A stretch of 10,279 nt of DNA from Deltaproteobacteria bacterium (GTDB lineage Bacteria > Desulfobacterota > Desulfobacteria > Desulfobacterales > JAUVVS01): positions 1 to 10,279 of the forward strand of contig JAUVVS010000031.1 of NCBI GenBank assembly GCA_030604545.1. Direction: 5' to 3'. Of the stretch, positions 1-6,316 are shown piece by piece. The position numbers and the translations under genes are program-made. Positions within the stretch are counted from its first letter, which is position 1. Every line of letters starts with the position of its first letter. The notes under the pieces were generated by a model that saw only the letters and a program-made list of their open reading frames with translations, was not told the DNA's origin and did not search any database.

Positions 1-426
1 AACAAAAATGAAATTTGCCAGGCCATTGTGTCACTCATACCCAATGGTGGGTATATATTCGTATCATGCCCATATGAATATCCATTTCATCCAGACCCTA
101 TTGATACATTATTTCGTCCAAATGTAAAAGAGCTGGCCAATCTATTTCCAAATACACACATTATCTCCGATGACATTGTTGTTTGTCGTAACTACCTTGG
201 TTACATTACTCATAGTCCATCAGGTAGTCCCATAATATTTGCAAAGGCAATTGTTCGATTATTTCTTCCTTTTTACAAACCGAAAGAATGGCGTGCTGCG
301 GTATGCCGTTTACCTTGGCTCTTGAGAAATTTTAGTGCAACGTGTGTAGTGTTAACCAAGTCTTACGAAAAACCTAACAAGAAATATCGTGGGTGGGATG
401 GAAATCCATGGCAGGACGTTGTGTGA
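1..426 (+). CDS. SAM-dependent methyltransferase, C-terminal part (5' end outside window)
   Basis: The reading frame is open from base 1 to the TGA at 424-426, and a GTG at 28 is internal, so this is the last ~141 residues of a longer protein. The visible part begins just before a strand of the type KxGGxxFVSCP (here PNGGYIFVSCPYEYP), which is the post-catalytic strand of class I methyltransferases, followed by HPDPIDTLFRPN and a segment resembling the C-terminal halves of Methyltransf_11-type proteins from polysaccharide loci. The SAM-binding glycine motif must lie upstream and cannot be checked. The likely role is methylation of a sugar or lipid-linked glycan in the cytoplasm, inferred mainly from the GT4 gene 86 bases downstream. 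The substrate is unknown. Confidence 0.7.
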   Translation, partial: NKNEICQAIVSLIPNGGYIFVSCPYEYPFHPDPIDTLFRPNVKELANLFPNTHIISDDIVVCRNYLGYITHSPSGSPIIFAKAIVRLFLPFYKPKEWRAAVCRLPWLLRNFSATCVVLTKSYEKPNKKYRGWDGNPWQDVV

Positions 427-451
427 GGGGTTGAAAAGTTTGTGATAAAAT

Positions 452-489
452 AAACGGCATAAGAATATACTTTTTAGAAGATACCGTTT
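452..489 (+). terminator. Weak inverted repeat with T tail between methyltransferase and GT4
   Basis: Arms AAACGGCAT (452-460) and ATACCGTTT (481-489) pair over 9 positions with one mismatch, around a 20-base AT-rich loop. The right arm runs into TTTTT. The long loop and low GC make it a poor intrinsic terminator. It could equally be chance in AT-rich intergenic DNA. Confidence 0.2.
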
Positions 490-512
490 TTGGTTCCAGT
501 AGAGGGAATTGG

Positions 513-1679
513 ATGAGGTATAAAGCGAAGATGAATAACCAAAAGATAAAAATATTAATATTATCCGCAGGAGCAATATCCGGTTCTTTTCGGATGATGG
601 CGGAAATTATAGAAAACATAAATAGAGGTAAATTTCATTTATATATTACATACAAGCCTGACTTTTCAGAATGGGGACAGTATGAAATAGACTTGATTTG
701 TAATGCCGGAGCAACACTTATCCCCTTGAGAGGGAAAAGGTTATTCGATATTCGGGGGTTTTGGGATTTATGGAATGCTCTGAAAAGTGAAAGAATAGAT
801 ATTCTTCATTCATGGGATGTGCTGGGGGTTCCTGCAAGAATTATTGGCAAGCTGGCTGGAGTGAAAATAATTGAAGAGTTTGCTAATCCTCCTCCAAAAC
901 TTATATCAGTAATTTCTCTAAAACATTACTGGATTAACAAATATACTTCAGTATTTGTTGATGGATATATAGCATGCTCATTCGGTATTCTGAAAAGATT
1001 CAGAGAACAGGAGTCAGTTTTTTTCAACAACAAATTGACTGCTGTAGTTCATAATTGTGTGGATGTTCCTGATTTAACATTTTCTAAGGATCAGATATGC
1101 TCTATCAAAAGAAGATATAGCATTCGAGAGAGTGATAAGGTGATAATCAATATTGGACATTTCAGTAAACAGAAAGCCCAGGATGATCTTTTAAAAGCCT
1201 TTAGGACAGTTGCCAATAACCGATCGGATGTTCGACTCGTTATTATTGGATGGGGAACGTTAGAGGTTGAACTAAAAAAATTGACGAAAACCCTCAAATT
1301 GGAAAATAAAGTAATATTTACAGGTAAGCTCCTGAGACCTCAAGTCTTTGAAGTTCTATCGATTACCGATTTATTCGTATTATCATCACATTGGGAGGGT
1401 TTTGGAATAGTCCTGGCCGAGGCAATGGCTTTAGGGAAAGCAGTAATCTCAACGGATACAGATGGTAGCCGTGAAGTAGTTGAGAATGGAAAAACCGGGA
1501 TCCTTGTCCCAATAGAAAATTCACAAATTTTAGCGGAAGCTATATTAGATTTATTGGAAAAGCCCGACTTGATGATTCAAATGGGTAAGCGTGGATTAGA
1601 GAGGGTAACCAAATATTTCAATTGTGACCAGTACATTAAAGGATATGAAGCATTTTACAAAAGTGTCCTTTCAAGGTAA
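513..1679 (+). CDS. Glycosyltransferase family 4 (GT-B fold)
   Basis: This 388-residue protein has the usual GT4 length. The N-terminal Rossmann-like acceptor domain starts with KIKILILSAG. The C-terminal nucleotide-sugar domain starts near residue 210 (VIINIGHFSKQKA). The GT4 E-x7-E signature is at E295 and E303 within EGFGIVLAEAMALGKAVIS and should contact the sugar-nucleotide donor. It is a cytoplasmic or membrane-associated retaining transferase, expected to add one sugar to a lipid-linked glycan; donor and acceptor cannot be read from the sequence. The ATG at 513 has GAGGG at 502-506 with six bases of spacing. A second in-frame ATG at 531 starts closer to the conserved first strand and is possible. 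The next GT4 begins 34 bases after the stop, so they are probably co-transcribed. Confidence 0.93.
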   Translation: MRYKAKMNNQKIKILILSAGAISGSFRMMAEIIENINRGKFHLYITYKPDFSEWGQYEIDLICNAGATLIPLRGKRLFDIRGFWDLWNALKSERIDILHSWDVLGVPARIIGKLAGVKIIEEFANPPPKLISVISLKHYWINKYTSVFVDGYIACSFGILKRFREQESVFFNNKLTAVVHNCVDVPDLTFSKDQICSIKRRYSIRESDKVIINIGHFSKQKAQDDLLKAFRTVANNRSDVRLVIIGWGTLEVELKKLTKTLKLENKVIFTGKLLRPQVFEVLSITDLFVLSSHWEGFGIVLAEAMALGKAVISTDTDGSREVVENGKTGILVPIENSQILAEAILDLLEKPDLMIQMGKRGLERVTKYFNCDQYIKGYEAFYKSVLSR

Positions 1680-1713
1680 AGATTACTGGGCAAAATGAGG
1701 TGTAAATAATTCT

Positions 1714-2862
1714 GTGGACAAGATTCGCGTCCTTTTTGTTATTGACGGCCTGGAGTATGGTGGCGGCGAGAGAGGCTTTGCACAAGTGGCTGCTGGCTTG
1801 AGAGACCGTTTTGAGGTTTCTGTTGCCTCTATGTCCGGTGGAACATTTGAGCATGAGCTTAGACAATTTGGAATCAAAATTTACCCGGTAGATATGAGCA
1901 GACAGCTTTCATTAAAACCGGTCCGCCAGATTAAAGAAATTATCCGAAATAATAAAATTGACTTAGTACATAGCCAAGGGGCACGGACTGATTTTTTTGC
2001 CCGGATAGCAGTAAGGATGCAGAAGCCGAGAATCAGGATTGTGAGCACTATTCAGATGCCTGTCGAGGGCTATGATGTGGGTGCATTGAGAAAGGGGGTC
2101 TATCGGTTTTTTGATCGGTTTTCTGAGAGATATGTAGACCGGTTTGTTACAGTTTCAGAGGTCCTGAAAAAAACGTTAATTGAAAAGCACAAAATACCAG
2201 AAGGTAAGGTCGTTAAAATCTATAACGGCATAGAGATAGAAAAATATAGGCCCAATGGTAAAGAAGTCAGAAGTCAGAAGTCAGAAGTCAGAAGGGAGTT
2301 TGGATTAGCAAAAGATGCTCCGGTTATTGGCGCGATTGGGAGGATGGTCTGGCAAAAAGGGTTTGAGTATTTGATTGAATCCATTCCCACAATTATAGAA
2401 ACTCTTCCACAGTCTAAAATATTAATTGTTGGCGATGGGCCACCATTAAGGGAAAGACTTGAAGCTTTGAGCAAAGAGCTTGGAGTAAGAGATAACGTTA
2501 TTTTTGCAGGGTTTCGAAACGACATAAAGGAAATCCTTTCTGCTGTTGATTTATTGGTGGTTCCTTCACTTCTTGAGGGTTTCCCTATGATCATCCTGGA
2601 GGCTATGGCGATGGCGAAGCCGATTGTCGCGACAAATATTGATGGTATAACCGAACAAATAACAGATGGAGTAAATGGAATCCTGATTCCACCAAAAGAC
2701 CCGTCTGCTCTGGCAAAGTCTGTCGTACGAGTTCTAAATGACAAGGAACTCGCAAGGACTATGGGATTGGCAGCAAGAGAGAAGGTTAAACAGGAATTTT
2801 CCGTTGAAAAGATGGTAGCAAAAACTGAAAAGATCTATTTGTCTCTCTTGAGAGCCAACTAA
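1714..2862 (+). CDS. Glycosyltransferase family 4 with internal heptanucleotide repeat
   Basis: This 382-residue GT-B glycosyltransferase begins with KIRVLFVIDGLEYGGGERG (GGGER at 16-20, the usual acceptor-domain loop). Its donor domain starts near residue 204 (VIGAIGRMVWQKG), and E288/E296 form the E-x7-E motif in EGFPMIILEAMAMAKP. The start is GTG at 1714; GAGG at 1697-1700 is rather far away (13 bases), so initiation may be weak. Residues 184-194, in the linker between the two domains, are encoded by more than four tandem copies of GAAGTCA. The repeat sits where the family varies in length, so the encoded insertion is probably tolerated. A change of one repeat unit would truncate the protein before the donor domain. 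The role is inferred as one sugar-addition step in the same glycan as the neighbouring GT4 genes; the sugar is unknown. Confidence 0.93.
   Translation: MDKIRVLFVIDGLEYGGGERGFAQVAAGLRDRFEVSVASMSGGTFEHELRQFGIKIYPVDMSRQLSLKPVRQIKEIIRNNKIDLVHSQGARTDFFARIAVRMQKPRIRIVSTIQMPVEGYDVGALRKGVYRFFDRFSERYVDRFVTVSEVLKKTLIEKHKIPEGKVVKIYNGIEIEKYRPNGKEVRSQKSEVRREFGLAKDAPVIGAIGRMVWQKGFEYLIESIPTIIETLPQSKILIVGDGPPLRERLEALSKELGVRDNVIFAGFRNDIKEILSAVDLLVVPSLLEGFPMIILEAMAMAKPIVATNIDGITEQITDGVNGILIPPKDPSALAKSVVRVLNDKELARTMGLAAREKVKQEFSVEKMVAKTEKIYLSLLRAN
2263..2294 (+). repeat. Tandem 7-bp repeat (GAAGTCA), about 4.6 copies, inside a GT4 gene
   Basis: Four perfect GAAGTCA units (2263-2269, 2270-2276, 2277-2283, 2284-2290) are followed by a partial unit GAAG. 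They lie in frame in the GT4 linker. The unit length is not a multiple of three, so only changes of three units keep the frame. Read directly from the sequence, loss of one unit brings TAG at 2306-2308 into frame, and gain of one unit brings TGA at 2364-2366 into frame. Confidence 0.95.
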
Positions 2863-2885
2863 AATAAAAAATCGGTGATAAGATC

Positions 2886-3581
2886 ATGACGAGTGAAGAT
2901 ATTTATTTGAAGCTTAAGAAATATATTAAATACAGATTTATCGGGACTCAATATGAATGGGAGAGCCATATTGATAATATGCTCCGTATGTTTGATCAAA
3001 ACCTAAAAATGTATACCCCAGATAATATCCTGGATGTTGGTTGTGGAAATGGTGATAGAACTATTCTTATGGCAAACCACTTCAATATCGATATTCGTAA
3101 CGCTTATGGCGTAGATTATGATGATCAGAACGTTATTGCCTGCAAGAAAAAATTTAATGCTAAGAAAATTGATTTAGAGACAGATAGTTTGCCTTACGAG
3201 GACGGTACGTTTGATCTTGTGATTTGTAATCAGGTTCTCGAACATCTAAAAAATTACAGAAAAGTTATAGATGATTTGACAAGAGTTACTAAAAAGGGAG
3301 GATATATAGCTGTTGGTATTCCTAACTTGGCCCATCTAATAAATAGAATATATCTGCTGTTCGGTATTCAACCCATATGTATTCATTTAGATGGCCCTCA
3401 TGTGAGGTCTTTTACACATAAAAGTTTTGTTAAAATGCTTGCTTCGCTACAGGGAATAAAATTGATAGATTACAAGGGAACATTAATGTACCCTTTGCCT
3501 TTCGTTATGGCAAAATTTTTAGCTAATTATTTTGTCGGATTAAGTGGCTTTACTTGTTATCTTTTGCGAAGGGTACAATGA
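2886..3581 (+). CDS. Class I SAM-dependent methyltransferase (Methyltransf_11-like)
   Basis: This 231-residue protein has a clear SAM-binding motif I, ILDVGCGNGDRT (L49 to G56 core), an acidic second-strand end (GVDYDD, near residue 75-80), and motif DLVICNQVLEH at 110-120, followed by KKGGYIAVGIPN. These define a Rossmann-fold class I methyltransferase using S-adenosylmethionine. The C-terminus is hydrophobic (MAKFLANYFVGLSGF), which could help it sit at the membrane near a lipid-linked substrate. The ATG at 2886 has GGTGA at 2874-2878 with a seven-base gap, a reasonable ribosome binding site. It starts 23 bases after the GT4 stop, so it is probably in the same transcript. Sugar O-methylation or chain-end capping is the likely job, from context only. 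Confidence 0.88.
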   Translation: MTSEDIYLKLKKYIKYRFIGTQYEWESHIDNMLRMFDQNLKMYTPDNILDVGCGNGDRTILMANHFNIDIRNAYGVDYDDQNVIACKKKFNAKKIDLETDSLPYEDGTFDLVICNQVLEHLKNYRKVIDDLTRVTKKGGYIAVGIPNLAHLINRIYLLFGIQPICIHLDGPHVRSFTHKSFVKMLASLQGIKLIDYKGTLMYPLPFVMAKFLANYFVGLSGFTCYLLRRVQ

Positions 3582-3634
3582 AGTTCCTTGTAATATTTTT
3601 TTAGAAAGGGATTAGTAGGCATTCGAATCTAACT

Positions 3635-4501
3635 GTGAGAATGAAAAATTGTCCATACTGCAAGACCCCCGGGGATTTCTATTTTGACATTTCTTCAAAA
3701 ATCTATAATCGGTGTTCGGGATGTGATCTCATCTATAAAACAAACCATGATTCCCACGATAAAGTCTTGGCCCATTATCGTGATGATTACTTTGAAAGGT
3801 ATTCTGATGACCAGATGAGCGGGGACAGGTACAGGTTATTTGACAGGATTTTAGATTTGATAGAAAAGAAGAGGGGCACTGGCAGATTATTAGACATTGG
3901 CTCCGGCTGTGGGGGATTTCTGGCAGCAGCTCAAAAGAGGGGATGGGAGGCAAAGGGGATTGAGATCTCGGTGCAATCGGTTGAAGTGGCTCGAAGGCAA
4001 TACGGTCTTGATATTTACAATGGAACTCTTCAAGAATACGATGAGGATGGCGAATTTGATGTGATCACTCTTATTAATGTTCTTGATCACTCAGTAGAGC
4101 CTTGGAAGGAGATCAGAAAAGTTTATAGTTTACTTAAACCGGGAGGTATTCTTTACCTGAGGTTTCCCAATGGTCTTTTTCATTCATTCCTTTTTAAGAC
4201 GTCAGAAAAACTTAATATTGAGCGAATTATCAGAAAGTTTCCTGTTTTTCATGAATATTGTTTCACACCATGGTTTATAAGAAGGCTGTTGTCTGACCAT
4301 GGTTTTGCAGATGTTGTGGTCTATAATGCGAGCCTTTCCGGTGGAAGCCTAATTAAATTCTCTACCGTTTTCAGTTTTGTTACGAGATCAATTGAAATAA
4401 TGGGGAAATTAACAGATTTAATTTCAGGTGGAAGGGTTCTCTGGTGTTCTTCGCTGGATGTGATTGCAGAAAAAGTAGAAAAATCATGGGAACACTTTTG
4501 A
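3635..4501 (+). CDS. Zinc-ribbon class I SAM-dependent methyltransferase (Methyltransf_23-like)
   Basis: This 288-residue protein has an N-terminal zinc-ribbon motif with cysteines at 6, 9, 27 and 30 (CPYC ... CSGC), followed by a SAM-binding domain: RLLDIGSGCGGFL (D87, G89, G91), acidic GIEIS (E110), and FDVITLINVLDH (to H152), then LLKPGGILYLRFPN. The combination of a Cys4 knuckle and class I domain is common in methyltransferases of polysaccharide and secondary-metabolite loci. Sugar C-methyltransferases also have a Cys4 N-terminus, but they are usually ~400 residues with a further C-terminal domain that is missing here. GTG at 3635 and ATG at 3641 are both possible starts; neither has a clear Shine-Dalgarno sequence. 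Substrate unknown; a glycan sugar is the natural guess from the neighbours. Confidence 0.88.
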   Translation: MRMKNCPYCKTPGDFYFDISSKIYNRCSGCDLIYKTNHDSHDKVLAHYRDDYFERYSDDQMSGDRYRLFDRILDLIEKKRGTGRLLDIGSGCGGFLAAAQKRGWEAKGIEISVQSVEVARRQYGLDIYNGTLQEYDEDGEFDVITLINVLDHSVEPWKEIRKVYSLLKPGGILYLRFPNGLFHSFLFKTSEKLNIERIIRKFPVFHEYCFTPWFIRRLLSDHGFADVVVYNASLSGGSLIKFSTVFSFVTRSIEIMGKLTDLISGGRVLWCSSLDVIAEKVEKSWEHF

Positions 4502-4556
4502 GGGACGGCTGGTTGGTGTAACTCTGATCCTTTAAAAGGACAATGTTTTATATGTA

Positions 4557-4582
4557 TTTAAATCTGCCATGGCAAATTTAAA
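4557..4582. repeat. 26-bp imperfect palindrome upstream of the ATPase gene
   Basis: The half TTTAAATCTGCCA (4557-4569) faces TGGCAAATTTAAA (4570-4582), matching 12 of 13 pairs with no spacer, centred on CCATGG. It lies in the 135-base gap between the zinc-ribbon methyltransferase and the ATPase. It has the symmetry of a dimeric-protein binding site or a recombination/insertion footprint. The right half shares ATGGCAAATTT with 6000-6010, on the other side of the ATPase gene. Confidence 0.6.
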
Positions 4583-4600
4583 GGATTATCAAAAAAAGTC

Positions 4601-4627
4601 TTGAGCTTTTCCAAAAAATAATATAAA
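4601..4627 (+). promoter_or_regulatory. Possible promoter just upstream of the ATPase gene
   Basis: TTGAGC (4601-4606) and TATAAA (4622-4627) resemble sigma-70 -35 and -10 boxes, but with a short 15-base spacer. A transcript from here would begin almost at the ATG at 4637, which would fit the lack of any ribosome binding site there. The region is AT-rich, so a chance match is likely. Confidence 0.25.
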
Positions 4628-4636
4628 TTAGTCCAT

Positions 4637-5857
4637 ATGATGATTAAACGACATATCAGCAAAATCGCCTTTTCCAGAGATTTCGGGCGGCAGATGCGTT
4701 TTATTACCGGTCCCCGGCAAACTGGAAAAACTACTGTTGCAAAGGAATTTCTCAAAGGGCAGAACTGCCTGAAGCTTTATTATAACTGGGATGACCGTAA
4801 AACGAGGGACAGGTATATAGCTGATTATCATTTTTTCGTTCAGGAACTGTACAATGTAAAGTCATCAAAAGGGAAACGATGGCTATGTATGGATGAAATT
4901 CACAAGTACCCTGAATGGAAAAATGTCCTGAAAGATTTTTTTGATTCATTCGGAGAAGAAAACGGCTTTATAGTTACCGGCTCTGCCAGACTCGATATGA
5001 TGCGTAAAAGCGGGGATAGTTTGGCGGGTAGACATTTTACCTTTCGCCTTAATCCTGTCACTCTGAGAGAACTGACGGGCAAATCTTTTCTTGAGCCTCC
5101 GGCAGATGCAGACGACTGGATAATGCAAAAACTGGATCACCCAACATATAAAGAAAAAGAGCTTTCCGCATTATTGCGATTTAGCGGGTTTCCGGAACCC
5201 CTGCTTTCTGCTTCCGTTCGTTTTCACAACAAGTGGCGAACTGATTATATCGACAGGCTTGTTCGTGAAGACCTGAGGGATTTGACCAGAGTTCAGGAGC
5301 TTGAAAACATTGCTACTCTTATGCATTTGCTTCCCTCAAGAATTTCTTCGCCACTGTCTATAAACTCTCTGACAAAAAACATTAAATGCAGCTTCGCCAC
5401 AATCTCCAACTATCTGAAAGCAATGGAATTGGGATACTTGATATTCAGGATCTTGCCATATTCTAAAAAAATTGCCCGATCACTGACCAAGGAAAACAAG
5501 GTGTATTTTTTTGACTGGACAAGGATAAATGATCCTGCCGCACAATTTGAAAACTACGTGGCTGTTGAGCTTAAAACGCTTTTGGAACTTTGGACAGACG
5601 CGGGCATTGGCAATTTTGACCTGCATTTCATACGCGACCGTGACGGCAGGGAAACCGATTTCCTGATACTGCGGGACAAGAAGCCCTGGTTAATGGTTGA
5701 AGCCAAATTTTCTCGTTCGACTATAGATTATCATCATCGCAAGAACAGGGATGTATTGGGAGATATTCCTTTTATTCAGGTTGTCAGACAGGAAAACATT
5801 GCTGAAAAAAGAGATGATGGCCTCTACCAGATATCCGCTTCGAGATTTTTTGCGTAA
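4637..5857 (+). CDS. AAA-type ATPase with DUF4143 C-terminal domain
   Basis: This 406-residue protein belongs to the widespread AAA/DUF4143 family (ATP-binding, AAA_14 type). Walker A is GPRQTGKT at 25-32 and Walker B ends in D86-E87 (WLCMDEIHKYP). The family's sensor segment TGSARLDMMRKSGDSLAGR spans 114-132. The second half has a winged-helix-like stretch (SFATISNYLKAMELGYLIF, ~252-270) and a C-terminal restriction-endonuclease-like strand pattern: E339-x-D341 ... E355-A-K357. Family members are patchy, often near mobile or defence genes, and their function is not established. It is unrelated in function to the sugar genes around it. There is no Shine-Dalgarno upstream of ATG 4637 (a second ATG follows at once at 4640). 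It looks intact by length and motifs, probably horizontally acquired cargo. Confidence 0.9.
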   Translation: MMIKRHISKIAFSRDFGRQMRFITGPRQTGKTTVAKEFLKGQNCLKLYYNWDDRKTRDRYIADYHFFVQELYNVKSSKGKRWLCMDEIHKYPEWKNVLKDFFDSFGEENGFIVTGSARLDMMRKSGDSLAGRHFTFRLNPVTLRELTGKSFLEPPADADDWIMQKLDHPTYKEKELSALLRFSGFPEPLLSASVRFHNKWRTDYIDRLVREDLRDLTRVQELENIATLMHLLPSRISSPLSINSLTKNIKCSFATISNYLKAMELGYLIFRILPYSKKIARSLTKENKVYFFDWTRINDPAAQFENYVAVELKTLLELWTDAGIGNFDLHFIRDRDGRETDFLILRDKKPWLMVEAKFSRSTIDYHHRKNRDVLGDIPFIQVVRQENIAEKRDDGLYQISASRFFA

Positions 5858-5976
5858 ACATACTGGCTGTTATCCTGACAGAAATCATATCCGCTTGTAA
5901 CAATGTTCTTGGGCTGAATTCTGGATTTCCGATAATGATAAATGCTGAAAATTTAAGGGCAGTGTCTGCGGCGAAA

Positions 5977-5992
5977 TCCCGACTCGTCGGGA
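5977..5992. repeat. REP-like GC-rich hairpin
   Basis: TCCCGAC (5977-5983) and GTCGGGA (5986-5992) are perfect 7-bp arms; a realistic stem would be six pairs with a CTCG loop. No T tract follows, so it is not a standard intrinsic terminator. It is a short GC-rich palindrome in an otherwise AT-rich gap and resembles the hairpins of repetitive extragenic elements. Only one copy is present in this window. Confidence 0.5.
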
Positions 5993-5994
5993 CG

Positions 5995-6010
5995 CTGATA
6001 TGGCAAATTT
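5995..6010 (+). repeat. Right copy of a direct repeat flanking the ATPase gene
   Basis: CTGATATGGCAAATTT (5995-6010) matches CTGCCATGGCAAATTT (4564-4579) at 14 of 16 positions, in the same orientation, and the two copies bracket the ATPase gene. The match could mark an inserted unit of about 1.4 kb. An 11-base exact match in 10 kb of AT-rich DNA is also expected by chance, so this is only suggestive. Confidence 0.35.
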
Positions 6011-6040
6011 GGTTCTGATTTCAAAGGCCTTCATTATAAT

Positions 6041-6069
6041 TTGACAAAGTATTTCTATATTGGTATGAA
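6041..6069 (+). promoter_or_regulatory. Candidate sigma-70 promoter of the toxin-antitoxin operon
   Basis: A perfect -35 box TTGACA (6041-6046) is followed after exactly 17 bases by TATGAA (6064-6069), a 4/6 match to TATAAT. Transcription would start near 6076, about 25 bases before the antitoxin ATG at 6101. The antitoxin has a strong ribosome binding site, GGAGG at 6088-6092, eight bases from the ATG. Confidence 0.6.
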
Positions 6070-6080
6070 TTACTTATTCA
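6066..6080. promoter_or_regulatory. Inverted repeat over the -10 region, candidate antitoxin operator
   Basis: TGAAT (6066-6070) and ATTCA (6076-6080) form a perfect inverted repeat with a five-base spacer, overlapping the proposed -10 box and start point. AbrB-fold antitoxins of VapBC/MazEF operons normally bind palindromes at their own promoter, so this is a fitting place for an autoregulatory operator. Its arms are short and AT-rich, which limits certainty. Confidence 0.35.
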
Positions 6081-6100
6081 GAAAGATGGAGGTATAAAAT

Positions 6101-6316
6101 ATGAAAATATCTGAACGAGGACAAATTACAGTCCCCAAGCCGCTTCGCGATCGATTTGGTCTGTATAAGAATGTTGAGATTGAAATTATTTCGACAAAAG
6201 AGGGTATTTTAATTCAAAAACGCAGTCGCAGTAGACATCCTGTTGATTCGGTATACGGTATTCTCGGGCAGCCGTCTGATACTGATACATATATTGAAGA
6301 GGTCAGGGGAAGATGA
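6101..6316 (+). CDS. AbrB/SpoVT-fold antitoxin (VapB type)
   Basis: This 71-residue protein starts with the swapped-hairpin AbrB signature MKISERGQITVPKPLRDRFG, continued by NVEIEIISTKEGILIQKRS (residues ~25-43), which together form the DNA-binding dimer fold. The C-terminal tail (residues ~50-71, acidic and probably disordered, ...DTYIEEVRGR) is the usual toxin-binding segment that neutralises the partner and is degraded by proteases. It overlaps the downstream PIN toxin by four bases (ATGA at 6313-6316), the classic arrangement of type II toxin-antitoxin pairs. It is expected to repress its own promoter (6041-6069), probably together with the toxin. ATG 6101 has the best ribosome binding site in the window. 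Confidence 0.92.
   Translation: MKISERGQITVPKPLRDRFGLYKNVEIEIISTKEGILIQKRSRSRHPVDSVYGILGQPSDTDTYIEEVRGR

Noticed and set aside
11..20. AAATTTGCCA, a third copy (inverted) of the TGGCAAATTT motif
   Set aside because: It lies within the methyltransferase coding frame, and a 10-base match of this composition is expected by chance.
431..471. Promoter before the first GT4 gene (TTGTGA / TATACT)
   Set aside because: TATACT (466-471) has no -35 match at 16-18 bases. The TTGTGA box is 20 bases away, so the pair is not convincing.
2263..2294. Tandem repeat considered as a CRISPR array
   Set aside because: Units are 7 bases long, directly abutting, without spacers, and lie in a coding frame.
2274..2744. 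156-codon open frame on the minus strand
   Set aside because: It lies wholly inside the GT4 gene, whose motifs are clear. Its translation shows no recognisable domain, and part of it comes from the heptamer repeat.
4528..4540. Inverted repeat TCCTTT-A-AAAGGA as terminator after the zinc-ribbon methyltransferase
   Set aside because: The stem is AT-rich with almost no loop, at best four stable pairs, and is not followed by a continuous T run.
5858..6040. Possible gene remnant or small RNA between the ATPase and the antitoxin
   Set aside because: No frame of useful length, start with ribosome binding site, or terminator was seen. Only the hairpin at 5977-5992 and the repeat at 5995-6010 stand out.
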